Shown: positions 6,336 through 14,194, counted from the stretch's first letter. The stretch is 15,827 nucleotides of DNA from Bacteroidales bacterium (GCA_008933525.1 WBUV01000022.1:1-15827); one strand, 5' to 3'. Notes: a model not told the origin generated them from the letters alone. Numbers and translations are program-made.

Positions 6336-8957
6336 GTGAGCGAGCAAAGTGATATAAATATTGTGGAAACCCCCCTGATGAAGCAGTATCTGAGCATCAA
6401 GCGTCAGCACCCCGATGCAATTTTACTCTTCCGTGTAGGCGATTTCTACGAAACATTTGGTGAGGATGCCATTAAAGCGTCCGAGATTTTAGGTATCACT
6501 TTAACTCGTCGTGCTAATGGTGCTGCACAGTACGTTGAATTAGCCGGATTCCCTCACCATGCATTGGACACATATCTTCCAAAACTTGTGCGTGCAGGCC
6601 AAAGAGTTGCCATTTGTGAGCAGCTTGAGGATCCCAAAAAGACAAAAACAATTGTAAAACGAGGTATCACAGAACTTGTAACTCCTGGTGTTTCCTATAA
6701 CGATAATGTTCTTGAGCGCAAGGAGAATAACTTTTTGGCGTGCGTTTTCCTCGATAAAAAATTTGCCGGCGTTTCGTTCCTCGATATTTCAACAGGCGAA
6801 TTTTACACATCCGAAGGTAGCATTGAGTACATAGACAAACTTCTCAATAACTTTAAACCCAAGGAGGTTCTGGTTGAGCGTGTTAAACAGCGCGATTTTA
6901 TTGAGCATTTTGGCACAAAGCATTACACTACTAAACTCGACGAGTGGGCATTCAATGCCGATGCTGCTCGCGAAAAGTTACTGAATCATTTTAAAACCCA
7001 GTCGTTAAAAGGTTTTGGAGTAGATAATCTTACGTTAGGAATAATCTCCGCTGGTGCAATCCTATACTATTTAGATATAACCCAGCACCATCAGGTTGGT
7101 CATATCTCCAATATTTCCAGAATTGATGAGGATAAGTACGTTTGGATTGATAGGTTTACAGCAAGGAATTTGGAGTTGTTTACATCAATCAACGATAATG
7201 CTCGAACATTCATTGAGGTAATTGATAAAACCTCATCGCCAATGGGTGGGCGTTTGCTTAAACGCTGGGTTGCACTTCCTTTGAAGGATATCGATGCAAT
7301 TAACGATAGGCTTAACGTTGTGGAGTACTTTACTCAGTATCCCGATGTTCGCGATTTAATGGTGGATAAAATACGCGATATTGGCGATATCGAACGTATT
7401 ATATCCAAAGCTGCTGTGGGACGAATTACTCCCCGGGAGTTAATTCAACTCAAGAATGCCTTAACTTTGCTTGTTGACGTTAAGGAGGTTTGTGAGAACT
7501 CCAACGAAACAACTTTACTGCGAATTGGAGAGCAGATTAATCTTTGCCCAAGAATTAGGGACAGAATTGAACGGGAGATAGTTCCTGACCCACCAATGCA
7601 ACTAAACAAGGGTAATGTTATTGCACGTGGATTTAGCCAGGAGTTGGACGAGTTGCGTGATATTATGACTACCGGCAAGGACTACCTTGTGGACCTTCAG
7701 CAACGCGAGGCAGAGCGAACAGGAATTCCTTCGCTTAAGGTAAGCTTCAACAACGTTTTTGGTTACTATATCGAGGTTCGCAATACGCATAAGGATAAGG
7801 TTCCACAGGACTGGATTCGTAAACAAACTTTAGTTTCTGCCGAACGTTATATCACTCAGGAGTTGAAGGAGTACGAGGAGAAGATTCTCGGTGCCGAGGA
7901 AAAGGTTGTTGAGATTGAGCAGGCTCTCTATCAAAATTTAGTTCACAGTTTGGGTGAGTATGTTGCTTCAATTCAGTTAAATGCATTTTTAGTTGCACAA
8001 ATTGACTGTTTACTATCGTTTGCGTTATGTGCCGACCAGTTTAAGTATTCAAAACCTTCTGTAAATCAGGGAGAGGTTTTAGATATCAAACTAGGACGAC
8101 ACCCTGTTATTGAACGTATGCTTCCTGCCGGAAACGAGTACATTGCTAACGATGTTTACCTCGATTCCTCCGAGCAGCAAATAATAATTATCACCGGTCC
8201 AAATATGGCTGGTAAATCGGCTCTGTTACGCCAAACTGCTTTAATTGTGCTGATGGCGCAGATCGGATCCTTTGTTCCTGCTCAGGCTGCAAAAATTGGC
8301 GTGGTCGATAAAATTTTTACCCGCGTTGGTGCTTCCGACAACCTCTCACAGGGCGAATCAACCTTTATGGTTGAGATGCAGGAGGCGGCTAGCATTCTGA
8401 ATAACCTCTCGAATAGGAGTTTAATCCTGCTCGACGAGATTGGCCGGGGAACGTCAACCTACGATGGAATTTCAATTGCTTGGGCAATTGTGGAGTATTT
8501 GCACGAGCATCCAAATTCAAGGGCAAAAACCCTGTTTGCAACGCATTACCACGAGTTGAACGAGATGGAAACAACCTTCAACCGTGTTAAGAACTACAAT
8601 GTCTCCATTAAGGAGCTCGATAATACTGTAATCTTCCTTCGGAAATTGGTGCGTGGTGGCAGCGAGCATAGCTTTGGTATTCACGTAGCGCGCATGGCCG
8701 GAATGCCCCCAAGTGTTATTAAACGTGCTAACGAGATATTGGTTGAACTTGAACGGTCCCAGGAACGACAGCCTCTGCAAAAACCTGTTGCCGAATTAGG
8801 CACAAATAGGGAAGGGTATCAGTTAAGCATTTTTCAACTGGAAGACCCAGTGCTTAAGCAAATTCGTGACCAGATAAAAAATATCGATATCAACAATCTT
8901 ACTCCAATTGATGCGCTTAACAAGTTGAATGATATCAAACGGTTAACTGGTTTGTAG
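6336..8957 (+). CDS. mutS: DNA mismatch repair ATPase MutS
   Basis: MutS recognises mismatches and small loops in newly replicated DNA as a dimer and recruits MutL. At 873 residues it is full length (E. coli MutS is 853). The N-terminal domain has the mismatch-wedging Phe37-x-Glu39 in [11 protein letters not shown]. Connector, lever and clamp regions follow. The ATPase has Walker [10 protein letters not shown] (620-628, Lys627), Walker [14 protein letters not shown] (from 696, Asp700-Glu701) and a His switch in ATHYHEL. QLSIF at 829-833 resembles a beta-clamp-binding pentapeptide, followed by the C-terminal helical dimerisation region. The start is GTG at 6336: an in-frame TGA at 6330-6332 excludes anything further upstream, and the next ATG (6378) would begin at Met15, close to the conserved core. 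The gene appears monocistronic. Confidence 0.97.
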   Translation: MSEQSDINIVETPLMKQYLSIKRQHPDAILLFRVGDFYETFGEDAIKASEILGITLTRRANGAAQYVELAGFPHHALDTYLPKLVRAGQRVAICEQLEDPKKTKTIVKRGITELVTPGVSYNDNVLERKENNFLACVFLDKKFAGVSFLDISTGEFYTSEGSIEYIDKLLNNFKPKEVLVERVKQRDFIEHFGTKHYTTKLDEWAFNADAAREKLLNHFKTQSLKGFGVDNLTLGIISAGAILYYLDITQHHQVGHISNISRIDEDKYVWIDRFTARNLELFTSINDNARTFIEVIDKTSSPMGGRLLKRWVALPLKDIDAINDRLNVVEYFTQYPDVRDLMVDKIRDIGDIERIISKAAVGRITPRELIQLKNALTLLVDVKEVCENSNETTLLRIGEQINLCPRIRDRIEREIVPDPPMQLNKGNVIARGFSQELDELRDIMTTGKDYLVDLQQREAERTGIPSLKVSFNNVFGYYIEVRNTHKDKVPQDWIRKQTLVSAERYITQELKEYEEKILGAEEKVVEIEQALYQNLVHSLGEYVASIQLNAFLVAQIDCLLSFALCADQFKYSKPSVNQGEVLDIKLGRHPVIERMLPAGNEYIANDVYLDSSEQQIIIITGPNMAGKSALLRQTALIVLMAQIGSFVPAQAAKIGVVDKIFTRVGASDNLSQGESTFMVEMQEAASILNNLSNRSLILLDEIGRGTSTYDGISIAWAIVEYLHEHPNSRAKTLFATHYHELNEMETTFNRVKNYNVSIKELDNTVIFLRKLVRGGSEHSFGIHVARMAGMPPSVIKRANEILVELERSQERQPLQKPVAELGTNREGYQLSIFQLEDPVLKQIRDQIKNIDINNLTPIDALNKLNDIKRLTGL

Positions 8958-8998
8958 TTTTTTAATCCCTGTAAGATTTATTTCAGCATCATTCAAGC

Positions 8999-9016
8999 CG
9001 ACCTAAAAAGGGGTCG
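8999..9016 (+). terminator. Weak hairpin after mutS, possible terminator
   Basis: CGACC (8999-9003) and GGTCG (9012-9016) form a 5-base-pair stem around an 8-base loop, about 42 bases after the mutS stop. The run after it is only T-rich (TGTATATTTTC). It is the only terminator-like structure before the next operon. Confidence 0.3.
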
Positions 9017-9086
9017 TGTATATTTTCATTATTGATTGCCCTGGTCTTTTCTTTAACTCAACCACAACCATAAATTTTTCGCAGCC

Positions 9087-9096
9087 AAACATGTTT
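9087..9096. promoter_or_regulatory. Palindrome upstream of the carboxylase operon (distal copy)
   Basis: AAACATGTTT is a perfect 10-base palindrome about 110 bases before the predicted transcript start. It shares the AAACAT/ATGTTT half-sites with the second palindrome at 9161-9172. Regulator binding is inference. Confidence 0.3.
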
Positions 9097-9160
9097 ATCT
9101 AAATCGTTTGCGACGCGCACATTTATGTCAAAAAACACTGCTAAAAAACATAAAAATTAT

Positions 9161-9172
9161 AAACATATGTTT
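9161..9172. promoter_or_regulatory. Palindrome at the -40 region of the carboxylase operon promoter
   Basis: AAACATATGTTT is a perfect 12-base palindrome. TAT at 9158-9160 (as TTAT) and TATA after 9172 continue it loosely with one base of slippage. It is centred about 40 bases before the predicted transcript start, where activators often bind and where a -33 box would begin. The promoter lacks a good -33 box, which would suit activator dependence. Confidence 0.4.
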
Positions 9173-9191
9173 TATAGCATAAAAAATTACT

Positions 9192-9199
9192 TACCTTTG
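9192..9199 (+). promoter_or_regulatory. -7 box of the acyl-CoA carboxylase operon
   Basis: TACCTTTG matches TAnnTTTG. Transcription would begin near 9206, leaving a leader of about 19 bases before the ATG at 9225. There is no TTTG at the proper distance upstream; that position is occupied by the palindrome at 9161-9172. Confidence 0.5.
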
Positions 9200-9224
9200 A
9201 CCCCGGATTCTTATTTGGGACAAA

Positions 9225-10739
9225 ATGATTAAAAAAATTTTGATTGCTAACCGGGGCGAGATTGCCGTCCGGGTTATAAGGTCGTGCCGCGAGATGGGAA
9301 TTCTTTCCGTGGCTGTTTATTCCGATTCCGACCGCCGTGCAAAGCACGTACGTTATGCCGATGAGGCATACCACATTGGACCTTCACCTTCCAGGGAAAG
9401 TTACCTTAATGGCGACAAGATTATTGAAACCGCACTCAAGTGCGGCGCCGATGCAATCCATCCGGGTTACGGGTTTCTATCGGAGAATGCTGAGTTTGCT
9501 CGAAAATGTTTGGCTGCTGGGCTTATTTTTATTGGCCCAGACCCAAAAGCTATAACAACAATGGGCGATAAGATTACCGCCCGTCAAACTATGATTGCAG
9601 CAGGTGTTCCTGTTGTTCCTGGAACTCAGCAGAAGGTTGTCGATGCCGATGCTGTTCGTAAGATTGTCGGCGAAATTGGCTTGCCAATCATCATTAAAGC
9701 TTCCGCTGGTGGTGGCGGAAAAGGTATGCGCTTGGTGCGCAAGGAGTCCGATTTGATTTCGGCCCTTAAAATGGCACAGTCCGAGGCTTTATCATCGTTT
9801 GGCGACGATACAGTTTACATTGAGAAGTATGTGGAGCATCCGCATCATATAGAGTTTCAGATTTTGGCCGACAAGTTTGGCAATACCGTTCATCTTTTTG
9901 AGCGGGAATGCTCCATTCAGCGTCGTCACCAGAAGATGATTGAGGAAACTCCATCGCCATTTATTACTCCCGAATTGCGTCAGCAAATGGGCGAGGCTGC
10001 AGTAAAAGCTGCGCAGGCTGTTAACTACTTTGGTGCAGGAACCATTGAGTTTTTGGTTGATGCAAATCGGAACTTCTATTTCCTTGAGATGAATACTCGT
10101 CTGCAGGTTGAGCATCCTATTACCGAGCGTGTAACGGGTATCGATTTGGTGAAGGAACAAATACGTGTTGCGTCAAATCAACCTTTGTCGTTTAAACAGG
10201 AGGAAGTTTTCCAGCACGGTCATGCTATAGAGTGCCGTGTATCGGCCGAAGACCCATTTAATGGTTTTATGCCATCGCCCGGGTTAATACGCCATATCAG
10301 CGAGCCCAACGGCCTAGGAATTAGAACCGATGGTTATGTTTACGAGGGTTACGAAATTCCTATTTACTACGACCCAATGATTACCAAGTTAATCTCCTGG
10401 GGGCGTACCCGCGAGGAGGCTATCACACGTATGAAACGTGCTCTCTATGAGTATAAAATTACTGGAGTTAAAACTTCCATTCGCTTCCTTGAGCGCATAA
10501 TGGATAACGACGATTTCCGTAATGGAATCTACAACACTCACTTTATCGACGAGCATATGGATGAGTTGATGTCCGAGGCACCTCGTGGTGGTCAAATATT
10601 CGAGGATATGGCTGTAATAGCAACATACTTTGATTATATCACCAAGATGGAGAAAGTTGCTATGAGCGATTTTACCGTTACCCAAAGTTGCGATAACTGG
10701 AAAACCTACGGTTTAAAAAAGAATTTACAAAGAATATAG
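9225..10739 (+). CDS. Biotin carboxylase subunit of an acyl-CoA carboxylase (AccC/PccA-like)
   Basis: The enzyme uses ATP and bicarbonate to carboxylate the biotin on the carrier protein encoded next. The 504-residue protein has the biotin carboxylase N-terminal domain (about 1-115, starting KKILIANRGEIAVRVIRS). An ATP-grasp domain follows, with the glycine-rich loop KASAGGGGKGM from Lys158 and ECSIQRRHQKMIEE (Cys229 and Lys237). EMNTRLQVEHP contains Glu288, Asn290 and Arg292, the metal- and biotin-site residues of E. coli AccC. The C-terminal domain runs to about 445, with a tail of about 60 residues beyond the usual AccC length. No biotin carrier domain is fused, unlike PccA. Its neighbours (BT-like carrier, PccB/MmdA-like carboxyltransferase) favour an acyl-CoA carboxylase rather than the fatty-acid AccABCD enzyme, so no symbol is assigned. 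The next gene starts 33 bases after the stop. Confidence 0.95.
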   Translation: MIKKILIANRGEIAVRVIRSCREMGILSVAVYSDSDRRAKHVRYADEAYHIGPSPSRESYLNGDKIIETALKCGADAIHPGYGFLSENAEFARKCLAAGLIFIGPDPKAITTMGDKITARQTMIAAGVPVVPGTQQKVVDADAVRKIVGEIGLPIIIKASAGGGGKGMRLVRKESDLISALKMAQSEALSSFGDDTVYIEKYVEHPHHIEFQILADKFGNTVHLFERECSIQRRHQKMIEETPSPFITPELRQQMGEAAVKAAQAVNYFGAGTIEFLVDANRNFYFLEMNTRLQVEHPITERVTGIDLVKEQIRVASNQPLSFKQEEVFQHGHAIECRVSAEDPFNGFMPSPGLIRHISEPNGLGIRTDGYVYEGYEIPIYYDPMITKLISWGRTREEAITRMKRALYEYKITGVKTSIRFLERIMDNDDFRNGIYNTHFIDEHMDELMSEAPRGGQIFEDMAVIATYFDYITKMEKVAMSDFTVTQSCDNWKTYGLKKNLQRI

Positions 10740-10772
10740 ACGACAGGAACTATAGCCTAAATACCGAAGATT

Positions 10773-11282
10773 ATGGGATACGAAGTAAGGATTGGCGATA
10801 GACTTGCCAGTGTTAAGTTAATAAAACGTGATGGACAATACGCTACCATTGAAGTAGATGGAAAGCAATACGATATAGATATTGCAATGGTAGAGAACGG
10901 TGTTTACTCCATTCTACATAATGGACGCTCATTTAATATTGAGATTATTCCGGGCGATGGGCCAAAGAATTACTTTGTGAATTCGTATGTGAATTCTCAC
11001 GAAGTGGAGATTATTGATGCTCAAAGCCGTTATATGATGAGCCGTAAATCGGCCGACGACCACTCAGCCGATAGAATTATTTCAACTCCAATGCCCGGTA
11101 GGGTTGTGAAAATACCAGTTACAGAGGGCGAGCCCGTTGCTAAAGGTGCAACTGTAATTACCATTTCGGCAATGAAAATGGAGAGCGAGTATAAATCTCC
11201 TATAGATGGAATTGTTAAGAAAATTCACGTTTCCGAGGGCGATAATATCAACGCAAATCAACCTTTAATTGAGATTGAATAA
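10773..11282 (+). CDS. Biotin carboxyl carrier protein with BT-like N-terminal region
   Basis: The 169-residue protein carries the biotin that shuttles CO2 between the biotin carboxylase and the carboxyltransferase. The C-terminal biotinyl domain (about 102-169) has the biotinylation motif AMKME with Lys135, 34 residues from the C-terminus, the usual spacing. The first 90 residues are beta-rich with short repeated units (ATIEVDGKQYDIDI, YSILHNGRSFNIEI). They resemble the BT domain that joins biotin carboxylase to carrier in propionyl- and methylcrotonyl-CoA carboxylase alpha chains. With the preceding gene it looks like a PccA-type alpha chain split in two. The protein has no Pro/Ala-rich linker as in the carriers of sodium-pumping decarboxylases. 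A stem-loop separates it from the carboxyltransferase gene. Confidence 0.93.
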   Translation: MGYEVRIGDRLASVKLIKRDGQYATIEVDGKQYDIDIAMVENGVYSILHNGRSFNIEIIPGDGPKNYFVNSYVNSHEVEIIDAQSRYMMSRKSADDHSADRIISTPMPGRVVKIPVTEGEPVAKGATVITISAMKMESEYKSPIDGIVKKIHVSEGDNINANQPLIEIE

Positions 11283-11301
11283 GTTTTTTGCGTATTCATT
11301 A

Positions 11302-11349
11302 TTGTCATTTTGAGCGTAGCGAAAAATCTCTTTACGTTTTGAATGATAG
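11302..11349 (+). repeat. Intercistronic stem-loop resembling a dispersed Bacteroidetes repeat
   Basis: Bases 11302-11318 and 11333-11349 can form a 17-position RNA stem with one U-U mismatch and five G-U pairs around a 14-base loop. The left arm and loop read GTCATTTTGAGCGTAGCG followed by AAAAATCTC. From memory, this is close to a GTCATTCTGAGCGAAGCGAAGAATCTC-like element found many times between genes in Bacteroidetes genomes. There is no T-tract, so it is more likely an mRNA processing or stability element than a terminator. It also covers the upstream ATG (11343) of the next reading frame. Confidence 0.55.
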
Positions 11350-11390
11350 GTTATGTGCGAGTTTACTTTTTTGATTTTAAAACTAACCCA

Positions 11391-12932
11391 ATGAAAACCT
11401 TAGACGAACTATACCAAGAATTAGAACGAAGAAATAAAATAGCCGAGGAAGCCGGTGGTGCCGATAGAGTTGCAAAGCAGCACGAGTCCGGCAAGAAAAC
11501 GGCCCGTGAACGTATTGTGGAATTACTCGACCCCGGTACATTTAATGAGTTCGACAAGTTTGTAACTCATCGTAATACCGACTTTGGAATGGCCGAAAAT
11601 AAAATAGCCGGCGATGGTGTTGTTACAGGATATGGCAAGATTGATGGCCGTTTGGTTTACGTTTACGCATACGATTTTACAGTGTTTGGAGGGACCCTTA
11701 GCCGTGCTAATGCCGATAAAATCATCAAATTACAGCAATTGGCTATAAAGATGGGCGCTCCTATCCTTGGACTAAACGATTCCGGTGGTGCTCGCATTCA
11801 GGAAGGTGTTCAGAGTTTGGCTGGTTATGCCGAAATCTTTCATAATAACGTTAAAAGTTCGGGCGTTATTCCCCAAATCACTTGCATTATGGGACCTTGC
11901 GCTGGTGGAGCCGTTTACTCACCTGCGCTCACCGATTTTATTGTAATGGTAAAGGATTCCAGCTATATGTTTGTAACTGGGCCCGATGTAATTAAAGCGG
12001 TAACCCACGAGGAGGTAACCAAGGATGAGCTTGGAGGAGCAGTTACGCATAATGCCAAGAGCGGTGTTGCACATTTTATTGCCGAGAACGATGAGCAAGC
12101 GCTAATGCTTATCCGCGAGTTGATGAGTTTTCTGCCTGTAAACAATATGGAGGAGCCTCCGGTTGTTCCTACAACCGATGATATTACACGCGAGGACGAA
12201 TCGTTGCAAACATTAATTCCTGCAGATCCAAACAGACCCTACGATATAAAAGATTTGATTACAACTGTAGTCGACGACAAGAACTTCCTTGAAGTTCAAC
12301 CATTGTATGCAAAAAACATTGTAATTGGCTTTGCCCGAATGGCTGGACATAGCGTGGGTATTGTGGCGAATCAACCCGCACACCTAGCAGGTGTATTGGA
12401 TATCGATGCTTCGGTTAAGGCGGCACGATTCATCCGTTTCTGCGATGCCTTCAATATTCCATTAGTTACTTTTGTTGATGTTCCCGGATTTTTACCCGGT
12501 GTAAATCAGGAATCGAATGGGATTATTAAGCACGGCGCAAAGTTGCTATACGCCTATTCGGAGGCCACAGTACCAAAAATTGCACTTATTACACGTAAAG
12601 CGTATGGTGGAGCATACTGCGTAATGTCAAGCAAGCAGGTTGGTGCCGATGTAAACTTTGCTTACCCGATGGCCGAAATTGCAGTGATGGGCCCTGAAGG
12701 CGCAGTGAATATTCTTTATCGAAGTAAAATTAATGACGAGGAAAGTCGTCAGGGGTTGATTGATGAGTATCGTGAGAAATTTGCTAATCCATACAGGGCT
12801 GCAGAGCTGGGTTATGTTGATGAGGTTATATACCCTCGTCAAACCCGATATAAAATAATCCAAGCATTGGAAATGACCCGTAGCAAGAGTTTGCTAAACC
12901 CTCCGCGTAAGCATGGTAATATTGTTCTATAG
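11391..12932 (+). CDS. Acyl-CoA carboxylase carboxyltransferase (beta) subunit, PccB/MmdA family
   Basis: The enzyme transfers the carboxyl group from biotin to an acyl-CoA, most likely propionyl-CoA giving methylmalonyl-CoA. From the ATG at 11391 it has 513 residues, normal for the family; an in-frame ATG at 11343 would add 16 non-conserved residues and lies inside a stem-loop, so the later start is preferred. Two crotonase-like halves are visible. The N-terminal half has DSGGARIQEG (Ser131 to about 139) and the oxyanion pair Gly172-Gly173 in GPCAGGAVYSPA. The C-terminal half has GFLPG and the second oxyanion pair Gly407-Ala408 in TRKAYGGAYCVMSSK. Cys410 occupies the place of the substrate-selecting Asp422 of Streptomyces PccB. 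Without the sodium-pump subunits nearby, a carboxylase is likelier than a methylmalonyl-CoA decarboxylase. Confidence 0.94.
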   Translation: MKTLDELYQELERRNKIAEEAGGADRVAKQHESGKKTARERIVELLDPGTFNEFDKFVTHRNTDFGMAENKIAGDGVVTGYGKIDGRLVYVYAYDFTVFGGTLSRANADKIIKLQQLAIKMGAPILGLNDSGGARIQEGVQSLAGYAEIFHNNVKSSGVIPQITCIMGPCAGGAVYSPALTDFIVMVKDSSYMFVTGPDVIKAVTHEEVTKDELGGAVTHNAKSGVAHFIAENDEQALMLIRELMSFLPVNNMEEPPVVPTTDDITREDESLQTLIPADPNRPYDIKDLITTVVDDKNFLEVQPLYAKNIVIGFARMAGHSVGIVANQPAHLAGVLDIDASVKAARFIRFCDAFNIPLVTFVDVPGFLPGVNQESNGIIKHGAKLLYAYSEATVPKIALITRKAYGGAYCVMSSKQVGADVNFAYPMAEIAVMGPEGAVNILYRSKINDEESRQGLIDEYREKFANPYRAAELGYVDEVIYPRQTRYKIIQALEMTRSKSLLNPPRKHGNIVL

Positions 12933-12975
12933 GTTCAATGGATAGTGATGTTGTATGCAAATTAGATTAAAATAG

Positions 12976-13004
12976 AGAGATTCCGCACCTGTTGCTGAAT
13001 CTCT
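12976..13004 (+). terminator. Hairpin between carboxyltransferase and carbonic anhydrase genes
   Basis: AGAGATTC (12976-12983) pairs with GAATCTCT (12997-13004). After one C-T mismatch, GCA pairs with TGC around the loop CCTGT. A weak T-rich stretch (TTGCTTCTTT) follows. It may end the carboxylase operon partly, allowing read-through into the carbonic anhydrase gene, which has no obvious promoter of its own. Confidence 0.5.
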
Positions 13005-13021
13005 TGCTTCTTTACACTAAA

Positions 13022-13648
13022 ATGGAAATTGAAAGTATATTCGATAACAATAAGCGGTGGATTGAGGAGAAACTCAAGGATGATAAGGACTACTTCAAGA
13101 ACTTATCGTTAGGTCAGAGTCCAAAAATACTTTATATTGGATGTTCCGATAGTAGAGTAACTGCCGAGGAACTAATGGGCGCCAAACCAGGCGAGATTTT
13201 TGTTCATAGGAATATCGCTAATATGGTGCCCAACTCCGATATCAATGTAATGTCCGTTATATCCTATGCCGTAACTCACCTTAAAGTCGACCATATTGTT
13301 GTGTGTGGACACTACTACTGTAATGGTGTTCAGGCATCAATGCAGTCGGCCGATTTGGGAATTCTCAACCCTTGGTTAAGGAATATCCGCGATGTGTATC
13401 GCCTACATCGTAAGGAGTTGGATTCGATTCAAAATCCCGATGAGAAGTATAATCGGTTGGTTGAACTGAATGTGCAGGAGCAGTGCGTGAATGTAATAAA
13501 AACACCCGATGTTCAGAGGGCCAACAAGGAGAGGGGACTTAAGGTTCACGGCTGGGTATTCGACATTAACACAGGAAAACTCATCGATTTAAAAATTGAC
13601 TTCGAAAAAATACTCCGAAGCATAATGGAGATTTACAGAATAGTGTAG
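13022..13648 (+). CDS. Beta-class carbonic anhydrase
   Basis: This zinc enzyme interconverts CO2 and bicarbonate in the cytoplasm. The 208-residue protein shows the beta-class zinc ligands and catalytic dyad: Cys41, Asp43 and Arg45 in CSDSR, then His97 and Cys100 in CGHYYCNG. The stretch GEIFVHRNIANMV between them is also typical. The common CGHxxCGG form has Asn here instead of the first Gly after Cys100. There is no signal peptide. The ATG at 13022 is chosen; an upstream TTG at 12992 would add ten residues encoded within the preceding hairpin. It follows the carboxyltransferase gene by 89 bases, and bicarbonate is the co-substrate of biotin carboxylase, so a supply role for the operon is a fair inference. 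Confidence 0.95.
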   Translation: MEIESIFDNNKRWIEEKLKDDKDYFKNLSLGQSPKILYIGCSDSRVTAEELMGAKPGEIFVHRNIANMVPNSDINVMSVISYAVTHLKVDHIVVCGHYYCNGVQASMQSADLGILNPWLRNIRDVYRLHRKELDSIQNPDEKYNRLVELNVQEQCVNVIKTPDVQRANKERGLKVHGWVFDINTGKLIDLKIDFEKILRSIMEIYRIV

Positions 13649-13668
13649 TGTTGCTTGAACAAATTGTA

Positions 13669-13696
13669 ATAATTTTAGTTTTTACACTAAAATTAT
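13669..13696. repeat. AT-rich inverted repeat after the carbonic anhydrase gene
   Basis: ATAATTTTAGT (13669-13679) and ACTAAAATTAT (13686-13696) are perfect 11-base inverted arms around the loop TTTTAC. No T-tract follows on the plus strand, and it ends 18 bases before the next ATG. A TAATTTTA sequence inside it is one base from the -7 consensus. It could be an operator, a weak bidirectional terminator or a leader hairpin. Confidence 0.5.
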
Positions 13697-13714
13697 AACG
13701 AAATAGAGTTAGAG

Positions 13715-14194
13715 ATGAGAATTACTTACATACTGTTTTTAGGTTTGCTTTTTTCAACCAAGCTATTAAATGCCCAGCACACAGAAGAATCGGAGCACTC
13801 GCACCATAAGAATGAGATAGGAATTGCTAATTCTCCAGTGTTTCTATTAAAAGAGAAGGAGTTTGCTTATGGTCTACATTTACATTTTATTAGGAACATA
13901 CACCATTCAAAATTTGGAATAGGATTAGGCTACGAAAGAATTTTTGATGAACACAAGCATAACACTATAGGCATAGTTGGTAGTTATAATCCAATCGATA
14001 GAGTTTTTGTTAACATATCTCCAGGGGTTTCATTTGAAGATAGCGGTCATTCGGGGGTTCATTTTGCGTTTCACCTAGAAACCACATACGATTTTGAATT
14101 TAAAAACTTCCACTTGGGTCCTGCTTTAGAGTTCGCCTATGGAAAGGAGGATTATCATATTAGCATTGGACTACACATTGGGTTTGGATTCTAA
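13715..14194 (+). CDS. Histidine-rich exported beta-barrel-like protein, function unknown
   Basis: I do not recognise a named family with certainty. The 159-residue product begins with a signal peptide (about 1-20, likely cut after LLNA). The mature part is rich in alternating polar/hydrophobic beta strands with Gly and aromatic residues (FGIGLGYERIF, NTIGIVGSYN, HISIGLHIGFGF). It ends in Phe, as outer-membrane barrels of 6-8 strands usually do. The mature protein has 16 His in about 139 residues, including a cluster right after the signal peptide (HTEESEHSHHKN) and others spread along the strands (HLH, IHH, EHKH). This suggests metal contact or sensing, but that is inference. The start ATG at 13715 directly precedes the signal peptide. 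No terminator or clear promoter separates it well from the carbonic anhydrase gene. Confidence 0.75.
   Translation: MRITYILFLGLLFSTKLLNAQHTEESEHSHHKNEIGIANSPVFLLKEKEFAYGLHLHFIRNIHHSKFGIGLGYERIFDEHKHNTIGIVGSYNPIDRVFVNISPGVSFEDSGHSGVHFAFHLETTYDFEFKNFHLGPALEFAYGKEDYHISIGLHIGFGF

Noticed and set aside
11343..11390. Upstream ATG adding 16 residues to the carboxyltransferase
   Set aside because: The extra residues are hydrophobic and unlike family N-termini, and the ATG lies within the right arm of the stem-loop. The start at 11391 gives the normal length.
12992..13021. TTG start adding ten residues to carbonic anhydrase
   Set aside because: The extension is encoded by the arm of the preceding hairpin, and an ATG at 13022 gives the usual N-terminus.
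13011..13693. Direct repeat TTTACACTAAAAT at 13011-13023 and 13681-13693
   Set aside because: A 13-base match within 16 kb of AT-rich DNA is expected by chance about once or more. One copy overlaps a start codon and the other an inverted repeat, with no common function.
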